From Bacteroidales bacterium (lineage in GTDB: Bacteria; Bacteroidota; Bacteroidia; Bacteroidales; UBA932), in NCBI GenBank assembly GCA_017615135.1, contig JAGAAU010000111.1, positions 1-5,252 of the forward strand: a stretch of DNA of 5,252 bases. Direction: 5' to 3'. The notes beneath the pieces were generated by a model. It was not told the DNA's origin. It ran no database searches and worked only from the letters and a program-made list of their open reading frames with translations. This document shows positions 1 to 5,252 of the stretch, in pieces (position 1 is the first letter of the stretch; each line of letters opens with the position of its first letter). Made by a program: the position numbers and the translations under genes.

Positions 1-2
1 AA

Positions 3-1487
3 CTACTTTCCGATGCAGAACCGCTCGAAAATCCGTCCAAGGATGTCGTCTGTGGTGACTTCGCCGAAAATGGAACTCAGGGATTGGGTGGCGCTGCGTA
101 AATCCTGAGTCAGGAATTCGTTGGCAATTCCTGAGCGGAGGCCGTCGGATACCCTGGAAAGGCTGTCTCTGGCGGAAACGAGCGCTTCGTAGTGGCGGAG
201 GTTGGTAACGAGCGTGGCGCTGGCTGCATCGGGGAGGTCGCCGACACTTTCCACCAGCCGCTTTTTCAGTGCTTCCAGGCCCTCTCCGGTACGGGCGGAA
301 ATATCCAGAACGCCACCTGATGTGACATATCCAGCCAAACTCTCCGCCAGTTCCGCCGTCAGTTCCTCCGGACTCAGATTATATGTTCCGAATGCAGGAT
401 ATTTGAGCTCCAGTATCCCATAACTCCTGTCGAAACGGGGAAATTCTTCCTGAGGAATCGCATCATAAGCGTCAACTTTGCTGCGCACCAGCAGCAGTGT
501 CTGGGCAGGGGAGAGGTGCGATGTAATCTCTTTGCAGGCCTTGCGGAGCTCTTCCAGCGGCGACAGGCCATCCAGTACGCCGATTACTACCTGTGCCTTG
601 GCCATACTCGCGTGCGAGCGTTCGATGCCTATGCGTTCAACCGCATCTGAAGATTCCCGCAGCCCGGCTGTGTCGATAAAGCGAAAACGGATTCCGTCCA
701 GCACAAGAGTTTCTTCAACTGTATCTCGCGTTGTGCCGGGGATATCAGAGACGATGGCACGTTCTTCTCCAAGAAGGGCATTGAGCAGCGTACTCTTCCC
801 TGCATTTGCCGCTCCGGCAATCACTACTGGCACCCCGTTCTTTATAGCATTGCCCGCCTTGAAAGAATCAGCAAGACGCGTGATTTCTGTGCGGGCAACA
901 TCCAGCAGGCTATTTAATTTTGCCCGGTCGGCAAACTCAACCTCCTCCTCGCTAAAATCCAGTTCCAACTCCATCAGGGAGGCAATTTCCACGAGACGGT
1001 CCCGCAGGGAACGCAATTCTTCTGAATACTGCCCGCGCAGCTGGTTTGAAGCAATCCGGTGCGCAGCGGCAGAATCGGCAGCTATCACATCAGCCACTGC
1101 TTCCGCCTGTGCGAGGTCCATTTTGCCGTTGATAAATGCGCGGCGCGTGAATTCTCCCGGCCCTGCGGCACGGCAGCCGGAGTCTGCCAGCAGTTGCATG
1201 ATGCGTGAAACGATGAAAGGAGAAGCGTGGCAGCAGATTTCCGCGCTGTCTTCACCGGTATAGGAATGCGGAGCGCGAAAAATACTGACCAGCACCTCGT
1301 CCACATCGGGAATCTCGCCGAATTTGATGCGATAGCCTTCAGAAGATGATGCCGTTCCGGCACGGAAACGAACTACGGTATCGACCGCCGCAAAGCATCC
1401 GGGACCGCTTACGCGAATGATGGCAATCGCTCCGCCGGAACCAGTAGCAGGAGCACAGATGGTATCGTTAAACGAACTTATGTCCAT
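3..1487 (-). CDS. mnmE: tRNA uridine-5-carboxymethylaminomethyl modification GTPase MnmE (TrmE)
   Basis: MnmE is a cytoplasmic, potassium-activated GTPase. With MnmG it builds the 5-carboxymethylaminomethyl group on wobble uridine 34 of certain tRNAs, using a folate one-carbon unit. The 494-residue product has the expected order. First is an N-terminal folate-binding domain (about 5-120, with GEFTRRAFINGKMDLAQAEA at 111-130). Then comes a helical domain holding an inserted Ras-like G domain: P-loop GAANAGKST 225-233, DIPGTTRD 248-255, DTAG 272-275 followed by the family's catalytic Glu at 278, and SAR 397-399. The protein ends in the diagnostic CIGK, whose Cys is the conserved functional Cys. 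Two oddities: the G4 motif reads SKVD (336-339) rather than NKxD, and about 30 extra residues lie between G4 and G5, so the protein is longer than the usual 450-460. I chose the ATG at 1487 over an in-frame TTG one codon upstream. The gene is divergent from paaK and complete at its stop. Confidence 0.98.
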   Translation of the reverse strand: MDISSFNDTICAPATGSGGAIAIIRVSGPGCFAAVDTVVRFRAGTASSSEGYRIKFGEIPDVDEVLVSIFRAPHSYTGEDSAEICCHASPFIVSRIMQLLADSGCRAAGPGEFTRRAFINGKMDLAQAEAVADVIAADSAAAHRIASNQLRGQYSEELRSLRDRLVEIASLMELELDFSEEEVEFADRAKLNSLLDVARTEITRLADSFKAGNAIKNGVPVVIAGAANAGKSTLLNALLGEERAIVSDIPGTTRDTVEETLVLDGIRFRFIDTAGLRESSDAVERIGIERSHASMAKAQVVIGVLDGLSPLEELRKACKEITSHLSPAQTLLLVRSKVDAYDAIPQEEFPRFDRSYGILELKYPAFGTYNLSPEELTAELAESLAGYVTSGGVLDISARTGEGLEALKKRLVESVGDLPDAASATLVTNLRHYEALVSARDSLSRVSDGLRSGIANEFLTQDLRSATQSLSSIFGEVTTDDILGRIFERFCIGK

Positions 1488-1506
1488 CAAATAATCAACA
1501 TTTTTT

Positions 1507-1537
1507 CAAAAATAGAAATTTCTTTGGTTTTTATCAA
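1507..1537 (-). promoter_or_regulatory. Predicted mnmE promoter, Bacteroidota type
   Basis: Read on the minus strand, TTG (1535-1537) is followed by a 20-bp spacer and TATTTTTG (1507-1514). The latter is a full match to the phylum's -7 consensus TAnnTTTG. Transcription would begin at about 1500-1502, leaving a leader of roughly 13-15 nt before the ATG at 1487. The leader is A/T-rich and has no Shine-Dalgarno sequence, as is usual in this phylum. The upstream TTG abuts a plus-strand -7-like box at 1539, so the two divergent promoters would share their upstream DNA. Confidence 0.6.
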
Positions 1538-1538
1538 C

Positions 1539-1546
1539 TATCTTTA
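1539..1546 (+). promoter_or_regulatory. Candidate -7 element for the paaK transcript
   Basis: TATCTTTA matches the Bacteroidota -7 consensus TAnnTTTG except at the last base. A TTTG lies at 1523-1526, but only 12 bp upstream instead of about 19-20, so the -33 element is not convincing. If used, transcription would start near 1550-1553 and give paaK a leader of about 200 nt. I found no better plus-strand promoter between here and the paaK start. Confidence 0.3.
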
Positions 1547-1571
1547 CACGCTCAAAAGAGCGTCGCACTTC

Positions 1572-1594
1572 AAGCGTGAGGTACACGTTTTTTT
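1572..1594 (+). terminator. Terminator-like hairpin inside the paaK leader
   Basis: AAGCGTG (1572-1578) can pair with CACGTTT (1584-1590) around the 5-base loop AGGTA. That gives seven pairs including one G-U, and the run of T continues to 1594. It looks like a short intrinsic terminator or attenuator about 160 bp before the paaK start codon. The stem is modest and part of the T tract is used in pairing, so this is a weak to moderate call. Confidence 0.35.
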
Positions 1595-1671
1595 ACAAAA
1601 TGCAGCTTTTTTGAGCAAAACGGCGTAACTGTGGCCGGTAGCTACGTGAAAGTGCGGGGGCCAGAGCTGAA

Positions 1672-1721
1672 CCGGAAGCTGCCTCTGGGCGAATTTACCT
1701 GAGCGAAGGAGGCACTTCCGG
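1672..1721 (+). repeat. Bulged 12-bp inverted repeat (hairpin) upstream of paaK
   Basis: CCGGAAG (1672-1678) pairs perfectly with CTTCCGG (1715-1721). After a CT/A internal loop, GCCTC (1681-1685) pairs with GAGGC (1709-1713). The 23-base apical region (1686-1708) can form a small further stem. AGC 1665-1667 and GCT 1722-1724 may extend the base beyond a 4-base bulge. This is the strongest secondary structure in the intergenic region and ends 33 bases before the paaK ATG. No T tract follows, so it is not a normal terminator. Confidence 0.65.
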
Positions 1722-1754
1722 GCTGCGGGAGCGTAGAATAGAAAACAATATTAT

Positions 1755-3068
1755 ATGAACTGGAATTGCGAATACTTCAATCCGGAAATCGAAACCCTGG
1801 ACAGGGCCGGAATAAAAAAACTTCAGTTGGAAAGACTGCATAATACTCTCGAACACTGCATGCAGTCTGAATTCTACCGCAATCGCTTTGCAGAAGCTGG
1901 TATAAAACCCTCCGACATCAAGAATCTGGAAGACCTTCGCAAGATTCCGTTCACAACCAAGCAGGACCTGCGCGACACCTATCCGTTCGGTCTGCGCAGT
2001 ATCCCGCTGGAGGACTGCGTCCGCCTGCATTCCTCGTCCGGAACCACAGGTAATCCCACCGTCATACTCCACAGCAAAAGAGACCTCGAACAGTGGGCGA
2101 ATGCCGTGGCACGCTGCCTCTGGATGGTAGGCTGCCGCCCGGACGATGTGTTCCAGAACAGCTCTGGCTATGGTATGTTCACCGGCGGCCTGGGCTTCCA
2201 GTATGGGGCGGAACTGCTCGGAATGCTCACAGTGCCCGCCGCCGCAGGCAATACTCTCCGCCAAATCAAATTCTTCACCGACTTCGGCACCACAGTGCTC
2301 CACGCAATCCCTTCCTATGCCGCCAGAATCTACGAGGTGATGTGCGAACAGGGAATAGACCCGCGAAGGGACACGAAACTCCGCACTCTGGTAATCGGGG
2401 CTGAACCCCACAGCGAGGACACGCGCCGCAGGATAGAGGAGATGCTGGGCGTCAAGGCGTATAACTCATTCGGAATGAGCGAGATGTGCGGCCCCGGCGT
2501 GGCCTTCGAATGTAAGGAGCAGAATGGCATGCATATCTGGGAAGATTACTATATCGTAGAAATCGTGAACCCCGATACCCTTGAGCCTGTACCCGACGGC
2601 GAAGTGGGCGAGCTTGTACTGACAACCATCAACCGAGAGGCTATGCCCTTGCTCCGTTACCGCACCAGGGATCTTACGCGCATCCTTCCCGGCGAGTGCC
2701 CATGCGGCCGTCATCATCTCCGACTGGACCGTATGAAAGGCCGGAGCGACGACATGATTATCCTGAAGGGAGTGAACATCTTCCCCATACAGATAGAGCA
2801 GGTGCTGATGCAGTTCAAGGAACTTGCGAGCGATTATCTCATTACCCTGGAAACCCGCGACAACAACGATACCATGCGGGTGGAAGTGGAAATGAAGAAT
2901 GTTAATCTGGACGATTATGCAGCTCTCCAGGCGCTCGAAAAAGCTATCCGCTCAAGACTGAAGGATGAAATCCTGATTACCCCGGAAATAAGGCTGGTAC
3001 CAAAAAACAGCCTCCCCAAATCTGAAGGGAAGGCTGTAAGGGTTAAAGACCTGAGAAAACAGTATTAG
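1755..3068 (+). CDS. paaK: Phenylacetate-CoA ligase family protein (PaaK-like, AMP-forming)
   Basis: This is a cytosolic ANL-superfamily enzyme that joins an aryl acid, typically phenylacetate, to CoA using ATP through an acyl-adenylate. The 437 residues are the usual family length. Visible motifs are the phosphate-binding loop SSGTTGNPT (94-102), FGMSEM (239-244), YRTRD (302-306) with the nucleotide-binding Asp at 306, the hinge region MKGRSDD (327-333), and the C-terminal SEGKAVRV (423-430), whose Lys426 sits at the catalytic-lysine position. C253, H260, C315 and C317 (ECPCGR) fit the zinc site known in PaaK-type ligases. The ATG at 1755 follows an A/T-rich stretch without a Shine-Dalgarno sequence. 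Often in anaerobes such genes sit beside indolepyruvate:ferredoxin oxidoreductase genes, but here paaK stands alone. In such organisms it more likely serves aryl acids from amino-acid fermentation than the aerobic paa pathway (inference). True substrate unproven. Its stop codon overlaps that of rho. Confidence 0.93.
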   Translation: MNWNCEYFNPEIETLDRAGIKKLQLERLHNTLEHCMQSEFYRNRFAEAGIKPSDIKNLEDLRKIPFTTKQDLRDTYPFGLRSIPLEDCVRLHSSSGTTGNPTVILHSKRDLEQWANAVARCLWMVGCRPDDVFQNSSGYGMFTGGLGFQYGAELLGMLTVPAAAGNTLRQIKFFTDFGTTVLHAIPSYAARIYEVMCEQGIDPRRDTKLRTLVIGAEPHSEDTRRRIEEMLGVKAYNSFGMSEMCGPGVAFECKEQNGMHIWEDYYIVEIVNPDTLEPVPDGEVGELVLTTINREAMPLLRYRTRDLTRILPGECPCGRHHLRLDRMKGRSDDMIILKGVNIFPIQIEQVLMQFKELASDYLITLETRDNNDTMRVEVEMKNVNLDDYAALQALEKAIRSRLKDEILITPEIRLVPKNSLPKSEGKAVRVKDLRKQY

Positions 3069-4774
3069 TCTCTCGAGGAAACCTTGTTCATATTGTCGAG
3101 CAGGGTTTCGTTGGTCTTATACTCGTCCATAAGGCGGGTCATGAAGTTCATGGCCTCCACCGGTGTCATCTCCGCAATAAGCTTTCTCATAATCCAGATG
3201 CGGGCTGCAGTGCTCTTATCCAGCAGCAGGTCGTCGCGACGGGTACCGGACAGAAGAATATTCACTGCCGGGAAGATGCGGCGGTTGGAGAGATTCCGGT
3301 CGAGCTGGATTTCCGAGTTGCCGGTGCCCTTGAATTCCTCGTAAACGATATCGTCCTGCTTGGAGCCGGTCTCGGTGAGTGCGGTGGCCAGAATGGTCAG
3401 TGAACCGCCGCCTTCGATGTTTCTGGCTGCTCCGAAGAAACGCTTGGGTTTCTGGAGCGCATTGGCGTCGATACCACCGGTGAGAACTTTTCCGGATGCG
3501 GGCTGTACGGTGTTGTAAGCACGTCCGAGGCGGGTGATGGAGTCCAGAAGGATAACAACGTCGTGGCCGCATTCCACCAGCCTGCGAGCCTTCTCGATAA
3601 CCATGTTAGCAACCTTGACATGCCTCTCGGCGGGTTCGTCGAAAGTAGATGCCACCACCTCGGCCTTAACGCTGCGCTGCATGTCGGTAACTTCCTCCGG
3701 ACGCTCGTCTATGAGCAGCACTATCATATAAACCTCGGGGTGGTTATCTGCGATAGCATTGGCTATGCTCTTGAGCAGCATTGTTTTACCTGTCTTGGGC
3801 TGGGCCACGATAAGCATGCGCTGTCCCTTTCCGATAGGTGCGAACATATCTACGATACGGCAAGAAGGATCTTTCCCGTGACCGTTCCCCAGCAAATTGA
3901 ATTTCTCTTCGGGGAAAAGGGGAGTGAGGAAGTCGAAGGGGACGCGGTCCCGGATGAACTCGGGGCTGCGGCCGTTTACCATCTTGATCTTCACCAGAGG
4001 GAAGTACTTGTCGCCCTCGCGAGGAGGACGTATTTCACCGGTGACGGTATCTCCGGCCTTAAGTGCATTCTGCTTAATCTGAGCCTGGGAAACGTAGATA
4101 TCGTCAGGGGAATTGAGGTAATTATAGTCTGAGGAACGCAGGAAGCCGTAGCCGTCCGGCATAATTTCAAGCACACCGGTAGCCTCTACCGTTCCCTCAT
4201 ATTCAGGGAACTTTGGCTTCTGGGGCTGTTGCTGTTGTTGGGGCTGTTGTGATTGCTGCCTCTGCTGCTGTTGTTGCTGCTGAGCTTGTTTCTGCGCCTG
4301 ATCTCTCTTTTCCAGGAAACGCTGCTTGCGCTGCTGTGCGTTTGAAATGATGTTTTCACTTTGTGTTGGTTCGGGCTTAATTTCGGTTTCTGCAGGCTGC
4401 GCAGGTTGTGCGGCTTGTGCCTTGGGCTTGCGCCCGCGCTTCTTCGGTGCGGGAGCTGGTGCATCGGCAGCTTTCTGTTCTACAGGCTCGGCTTTCTCTT
4501 TCCGCTCTTCTTTCTGCTTTGCGGGCTGCTCTTGTTGCGGCTGCGATTGCTGCTGCTTGCCCTTGCCTTCAGCGGTTTCCGCTTTGGGCTTACGGCCGCG
4601 CTTCTTCGGCGCGGGGGCCGGGGCTGCCGCAGCGGCTATCGCCTCGTTATCCAGGATGGCATAAGCCAGATTTTCGTCGTCTAATTTTTTGATGCCTTTG
4701 ATTGAAAGGTCTTTTGCAATGGTTTCAAGCTCATTCCTGCTCATGGAACTCAGCTCGAAAAGGCTGTGTTGCAT
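3065..4774 (-). CDS. rho: Transcription termination factor Rho
   Basis: Rho is a hexameric RNA-dependent ATPase and helicase that ends transcription of untranslated RNA. The 569-residue product begins with the Rho N-terminal helical domain (about 5-45). A low-complexity linker follows (about 46-190), rich in Ala, Pro, Lys and Gln. Next is the RNA-binding OB-fold (about 192-270, with [16 protein letters not shown] at 205-220), then the RecA-like ATPase: P-loop AQPKTGKT 324-331, catalytic-region [12 protein letters not shown] 353-364, Walker B VVILLDS 406-412, Q-loop region [18 protein letters not shown] 431-448, and R-loop region [11 protein letters not shown] 483-493. It exceeds the roughly 420 residues of E. 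coli Rho almost entirely because of the linker, typical of Bacteroidota. ATG 4774 is preferred over an internal Met at residue 11 because residues 2-10 fit the domain start. The stop overlaps the paaK stop, so the two genes converge without space for a terminator. Confidence 0.98.
   Translation of the reverse strand: MQHSLFELSSMSRNELETIAKDLSIKGIKKLDDENLAYAILDNEAIAAAAAPAPAPKKRGRKPKAETAEGKGKQQQSQPQQEQPAKQKEERKEKAEPVEQKAADAPAPAPKKRGRKPKAQAAQPAQPAETEIKPEPTQSENIISNAQQRKQRFLEKRDQAQKQAQQQQQQQRQQSQQPQQQQQPQKPKFPEYEGTVEATGVLEIMPDGYGFLRSSDYNYLNSPDDIYVSQAQIKQNALKAGDTVTGEIRPPREGDKYFPLVKIKMVNGRSPEFIRDRVPFDFLTPLFPEEKFNLLGNGHGKDPSCRIVDMFAPIGKGQRMLIVAQPKTGKTMLLKSIANAIADNHPEVYMIVLLIDERPEEVTDMQRSVKAEVVASTFDEPAERHVKVANMVIEKARRLVECGHDVVILLDSITRLGRAYNTVQPASGKVLTGGIDANALQKPKRFFGAARNIEGGGSLTILATALTETGSKQDDIVYEEFKGTGNSEIQLDRNLSNRRIFPAVNILLSGTRRDDLLLDKSTAARIWIMRKLIAEMTPVEAMNFMTRLMDEYKTNETLLDNMNKVSSRD
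4217..4294 (-). repeat. Gln-rich codon repeat in the Rho linker
   Basis: Rho residues 161-186 are nearly all Gln, with a few Lys, Ala, Arg, Ser and Pro. The longest pure run is seven Gln. The DNA is a CAG/CAA-type triplet tract interrupted by other codons, which allows slippage and length variation between strains. Its position between the nucleic-acid-binding Rho core and the basic motifs suggests a flexible, disordered spacer. Confidence 0.85.
4418..4462 (-). repeat. Basic RGRKP repeat, second copy, in rho
   Basis: Codons 105-119 of rho encode [15 protein letters not shown], identical in protein sequence to codons 51-65. The two 45-bp copies differ at 8 bases by my count, and every difference is in a third codon position and synonymous. 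The RGRKP core resembles AT-hook-like nucleic-acid-binding motifs (inference). Confidence 0.85.
4580..4624 (-). repeat. Basic RGRKP repeat, first copy, in rho
   Basis: Codons 51-65 of rho encode the first of two identical 15-residue units: an Ala-Pro stretch, then KKRGRKPKA. It directly follows the poly-Ala run that ends the N-terminal helical domain. The partner copy starts 162 bp further along the gene. Confidence 0.85.
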
Positions 4775-4839
4775 AAATGAAATATGATTTTAAAGATAGA
4801 AGCTGCACGCGGCAACTGTCAGATTTTTCTAAGGACACG

Positions 4840-4871
4840 CGAAGATAATACTATTTTGATTCTTCTGCAAA
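4840..4871 (-). promoter_or_regulatory. Predicted rho promoter, Bacteroidota type
   Basis: On the minus strand TTTG (4868-4871), a 20-bp spacer and TATCTTCG (4840-4847) match the phylum's -33/-7 pattern with one mismatch in the -7 box. The spacing equals that of the mnmE promoter candidate. Transcription would start near 4833-4835 and give a leader of about 60 nt. A second -7-like box, TATCTTTA at 4791-4798, lies closer to the gene but has no properly spaced upstream element. Confidence 0.55.
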
Positions 4872-4878
4872 TTTTTAA

Positions 4879-4912
4879 TCCTTCTGAGGGACGTACAACC
4901 CGCGGAAAAGGA
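4879..4912 (-). terminator. Weak terminator-like hairpin after the LptD-like gene
   Basis: Immediately after the stop codon, TCCTT (4908-4912, minus-strand reading) can pair with AAGGA (4879-4883). An inner GGG/CCC (4899-4901 region with 4888-4890) sits beyond an internal loop, and TTAAAAATTT follows. The stem is short and interrupted and there is no clean T run, so termination here is only possible. It abuts the rho promoter candidate. Confidence 0.25.
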
Positions 4913-5252
4913 CTATTTATCCCAGTAAGAACTGCTCTTCTTGAAGCGGAGGATGTCGGCCAGGGCGGCGGCGTTTGCAGCAATCTTGAAGCTGTAGCTC
5001 TGCCATGTTCCCATAGGCACCCACTGCACCGAAATATTGAAACAGTGTAAGTCGTAGGTGGCACTGAGCTGCGTAGTGGTCATCTTCATGGCAATAAAAT
5101 CAAAGCCGGTAGATGCGTTGATGCTCAGTTTGGGGGTGAGTTTTATGTTTCCGCTAAGGTTCAGAGTGGAAGTGAAGCGGTTCTTCATCGTCATCTTCAT
5201 AGCCTCGTTGTCGTAACCATAAGTGCATCCGTACTGGAACGAGAAATTGAAG
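4913..5252 (-). CDS. lptD: LptD-like outer-membrane LPS assembly protein, C-terminal part
   Basis: LptD is the outer-membrane beta-barrel that, with its lipoprotein partner, inserts lipopolysaccharide into the outer leaflet. Only the last 112 codons are present. The gene enters from the right edge with no start in the window. The visible part alternates aromatic or hydrophobic and polar residues in beta-strand-like runs. It contains LTPKLSINASTGFDF (residues 38-52 of the visible part), then YDLHCFNISVQWVPMG and a QSYSF strand. The DLHC...WVP.G...QSYSF arrangement is what I recall of the C-terminus of Bacteroidota proteins annotated as putative LPS assembly protein LptD. This rests on recalled family resemblance, so another large barrel protein remains possible. 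The stop TAG is at 4913-4915. rho lies 138 bp downstream on the same strand, apparently with its own promoter. Confidence 0.75.
   Translation of the reverse strand, partial: FNFSFQYGCTYGYDNEAMKMTMKNRFTSTLNLSGNIKLTPKLSINASTGFDFIAMKMTTTQLSATYDLHCFNISVQWVPMGTWQSYSFKIAANAAALADILRFKKSSSYWDK

Larger units (their letters stand above)
1547..1736 (+). promoter_or_regulatory. Candidate structured 5' leader of paaK (unidentified RNA element)
   Basis: This roughly 190-base stretch lies between the mnmE promoter region and paaK. It has no convincing protein gene but many inverted repeats. Pairings found by eye are: ACGCTC 1548-1553 with GAGCGT 1558-1563 (loop AAAA); 1550-1561 with 1605-1616 (12 pairs, one G-U); 1564-1572 with 1647-1656 (9 pairs, one bulged A); TGGCC 1632-1636 with GGCCA 1659-1663; CTACG 1642-1646 with CGTAG 1732-1736, closing a multi-hairpin domain; and the strong hairpin at 1672-1721. 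Several are mutually exclusive, as in a switching leader. The right half is clearly richer in GC than the left. I do not recognise the class. It could be a riboswitch, an attenuator, an independent small RNA, or a dispersed repeat unit. Strand assignment follows paaK and is an inference. Confidence 0.4.

Noticed and set aside
478..1263. A 261-codon plus-strand open frame inside mnmE.
   Set aside because: Antisense shadow of mnmE; Ser/Arg-rich with no recognisable motif.
1488..1490. TTG as the mnmE start codon, one codon before the ATG.
   Set aside because: The adjacent ATG is the stronger start, and the extra codon adds no conserved residue.
1651..1736. Resemblance to a TPP riboswitch: a GGGGGCC run, GCTGA, ACCTGA and GCGTAG occur in that order.
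   Set aside because: The essential GGnTAATnCC-type pyrophosphate-side core is missing, spacing is wrong, and the downstream gene has no tie to thiamine.
1621..1740. Possible SRP 4.5S RNA, because AACCGGAAGCTGCC recalls the CCGGAAGG..AGCAGCC core.
   Set aside because: The conserved GUCAGG strand and the full symmetric and asymmetric loops of the SRP core are absent.
1621..1740. Possible cobalamin riboswitch on the minus strand (CTGGCCCCCGCAC and CCACAG).
   Set aside because: Only loose word similarity. It would point at mnmE, which has its own promoter downstream and no cobalamin link.
1695..2411. A 238-codon minus-strand open frame over the paaK leader and 5' half of paaK.
   Set aside because: It lies antisense to a clear PaaK coding region, its product matches nothing I recognise, and composition explains it as a shadow frame.
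3068..3118. GAAACC (about 3076) and GGTTTC (about 3104) could form a hairpin after paaK.
   Set aside because: Only six pairs across a long loop, inside rho coding sequence and without a T tract, so not a credible terminator.
4784..5050. An 88-codon plus-strand open frame spanning the rho-lptD gap.
   Set aside because: It runs through the rho promoter region and the complement of lptD coding sequence, without motifs.

Overview
The window reads as chromosomal DNA of an anaerobic, gut-type member of the Bacteroidota, most likely order Bacteroidales. Three things point there. The Rho factor has the Bacteroidales-style P-loop (AQPKTGKT) and a long basic, Gln-rich insertion. The gene at the right edge ends like the Bacteroidota form of LptD. 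Two upstream regions hold promoter candidates of the Bacteroidota type (TTG or TTTG, about 20 bp, then TAnnTTTG). No Shine-Dalgarno sequences are evident, and start codons follow A/T-rich leaders, as is usual in this phylum. I do not assign a genus.

Layout, left to right. Positions 3-1487 (minus strand) hold a complete mnmE, the tRNA-modifying GTPase. Positions 1488-1754 are a divergent intergenic region. Its left part is A/T-rich and carries a good mnmE promoter. Its right part, about 1547-1736, is GC-rich, full of inverted repeats, and would form the untranslated leader of the next gene. Positions 1755-3068 (plus strand) encode a complete PaaK-family arylacetate-CoA ligase. Positions 3065-4774 (minus strand) encode transcription terminator Rho, converging on paaK with a 4-bp overlap of the two stop codons. 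Positions 4775-4912 contain a promoter candidate for rho and a weak hairpin after the upstream gene. Positions 4913-5252 (minus strand) are the C-terminal 112 codons of an LptD-like outer-membrane protein, cut by the window edge.

The genes do not form a single pathway. mnmE (tRNA wobble-uridine modification), rho (transcription termination) and lptD (LPS export) are housekeeping genes. paaK is a metabolic gene placed alone between them. It is divergent from mnmE and convergent with rho.

The least explained DNA is the paaK leader. It contains a 12-bp bulged hairpin, a terminator-like hairpin with a T tract, and several mutually exclusive pairings, which together resemble a cis-acting RNA switch or attenuator. 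I could not match it to a known riboswitch class by eye. No mobile element, CRISPR array, tRNA or rRNA is visible.
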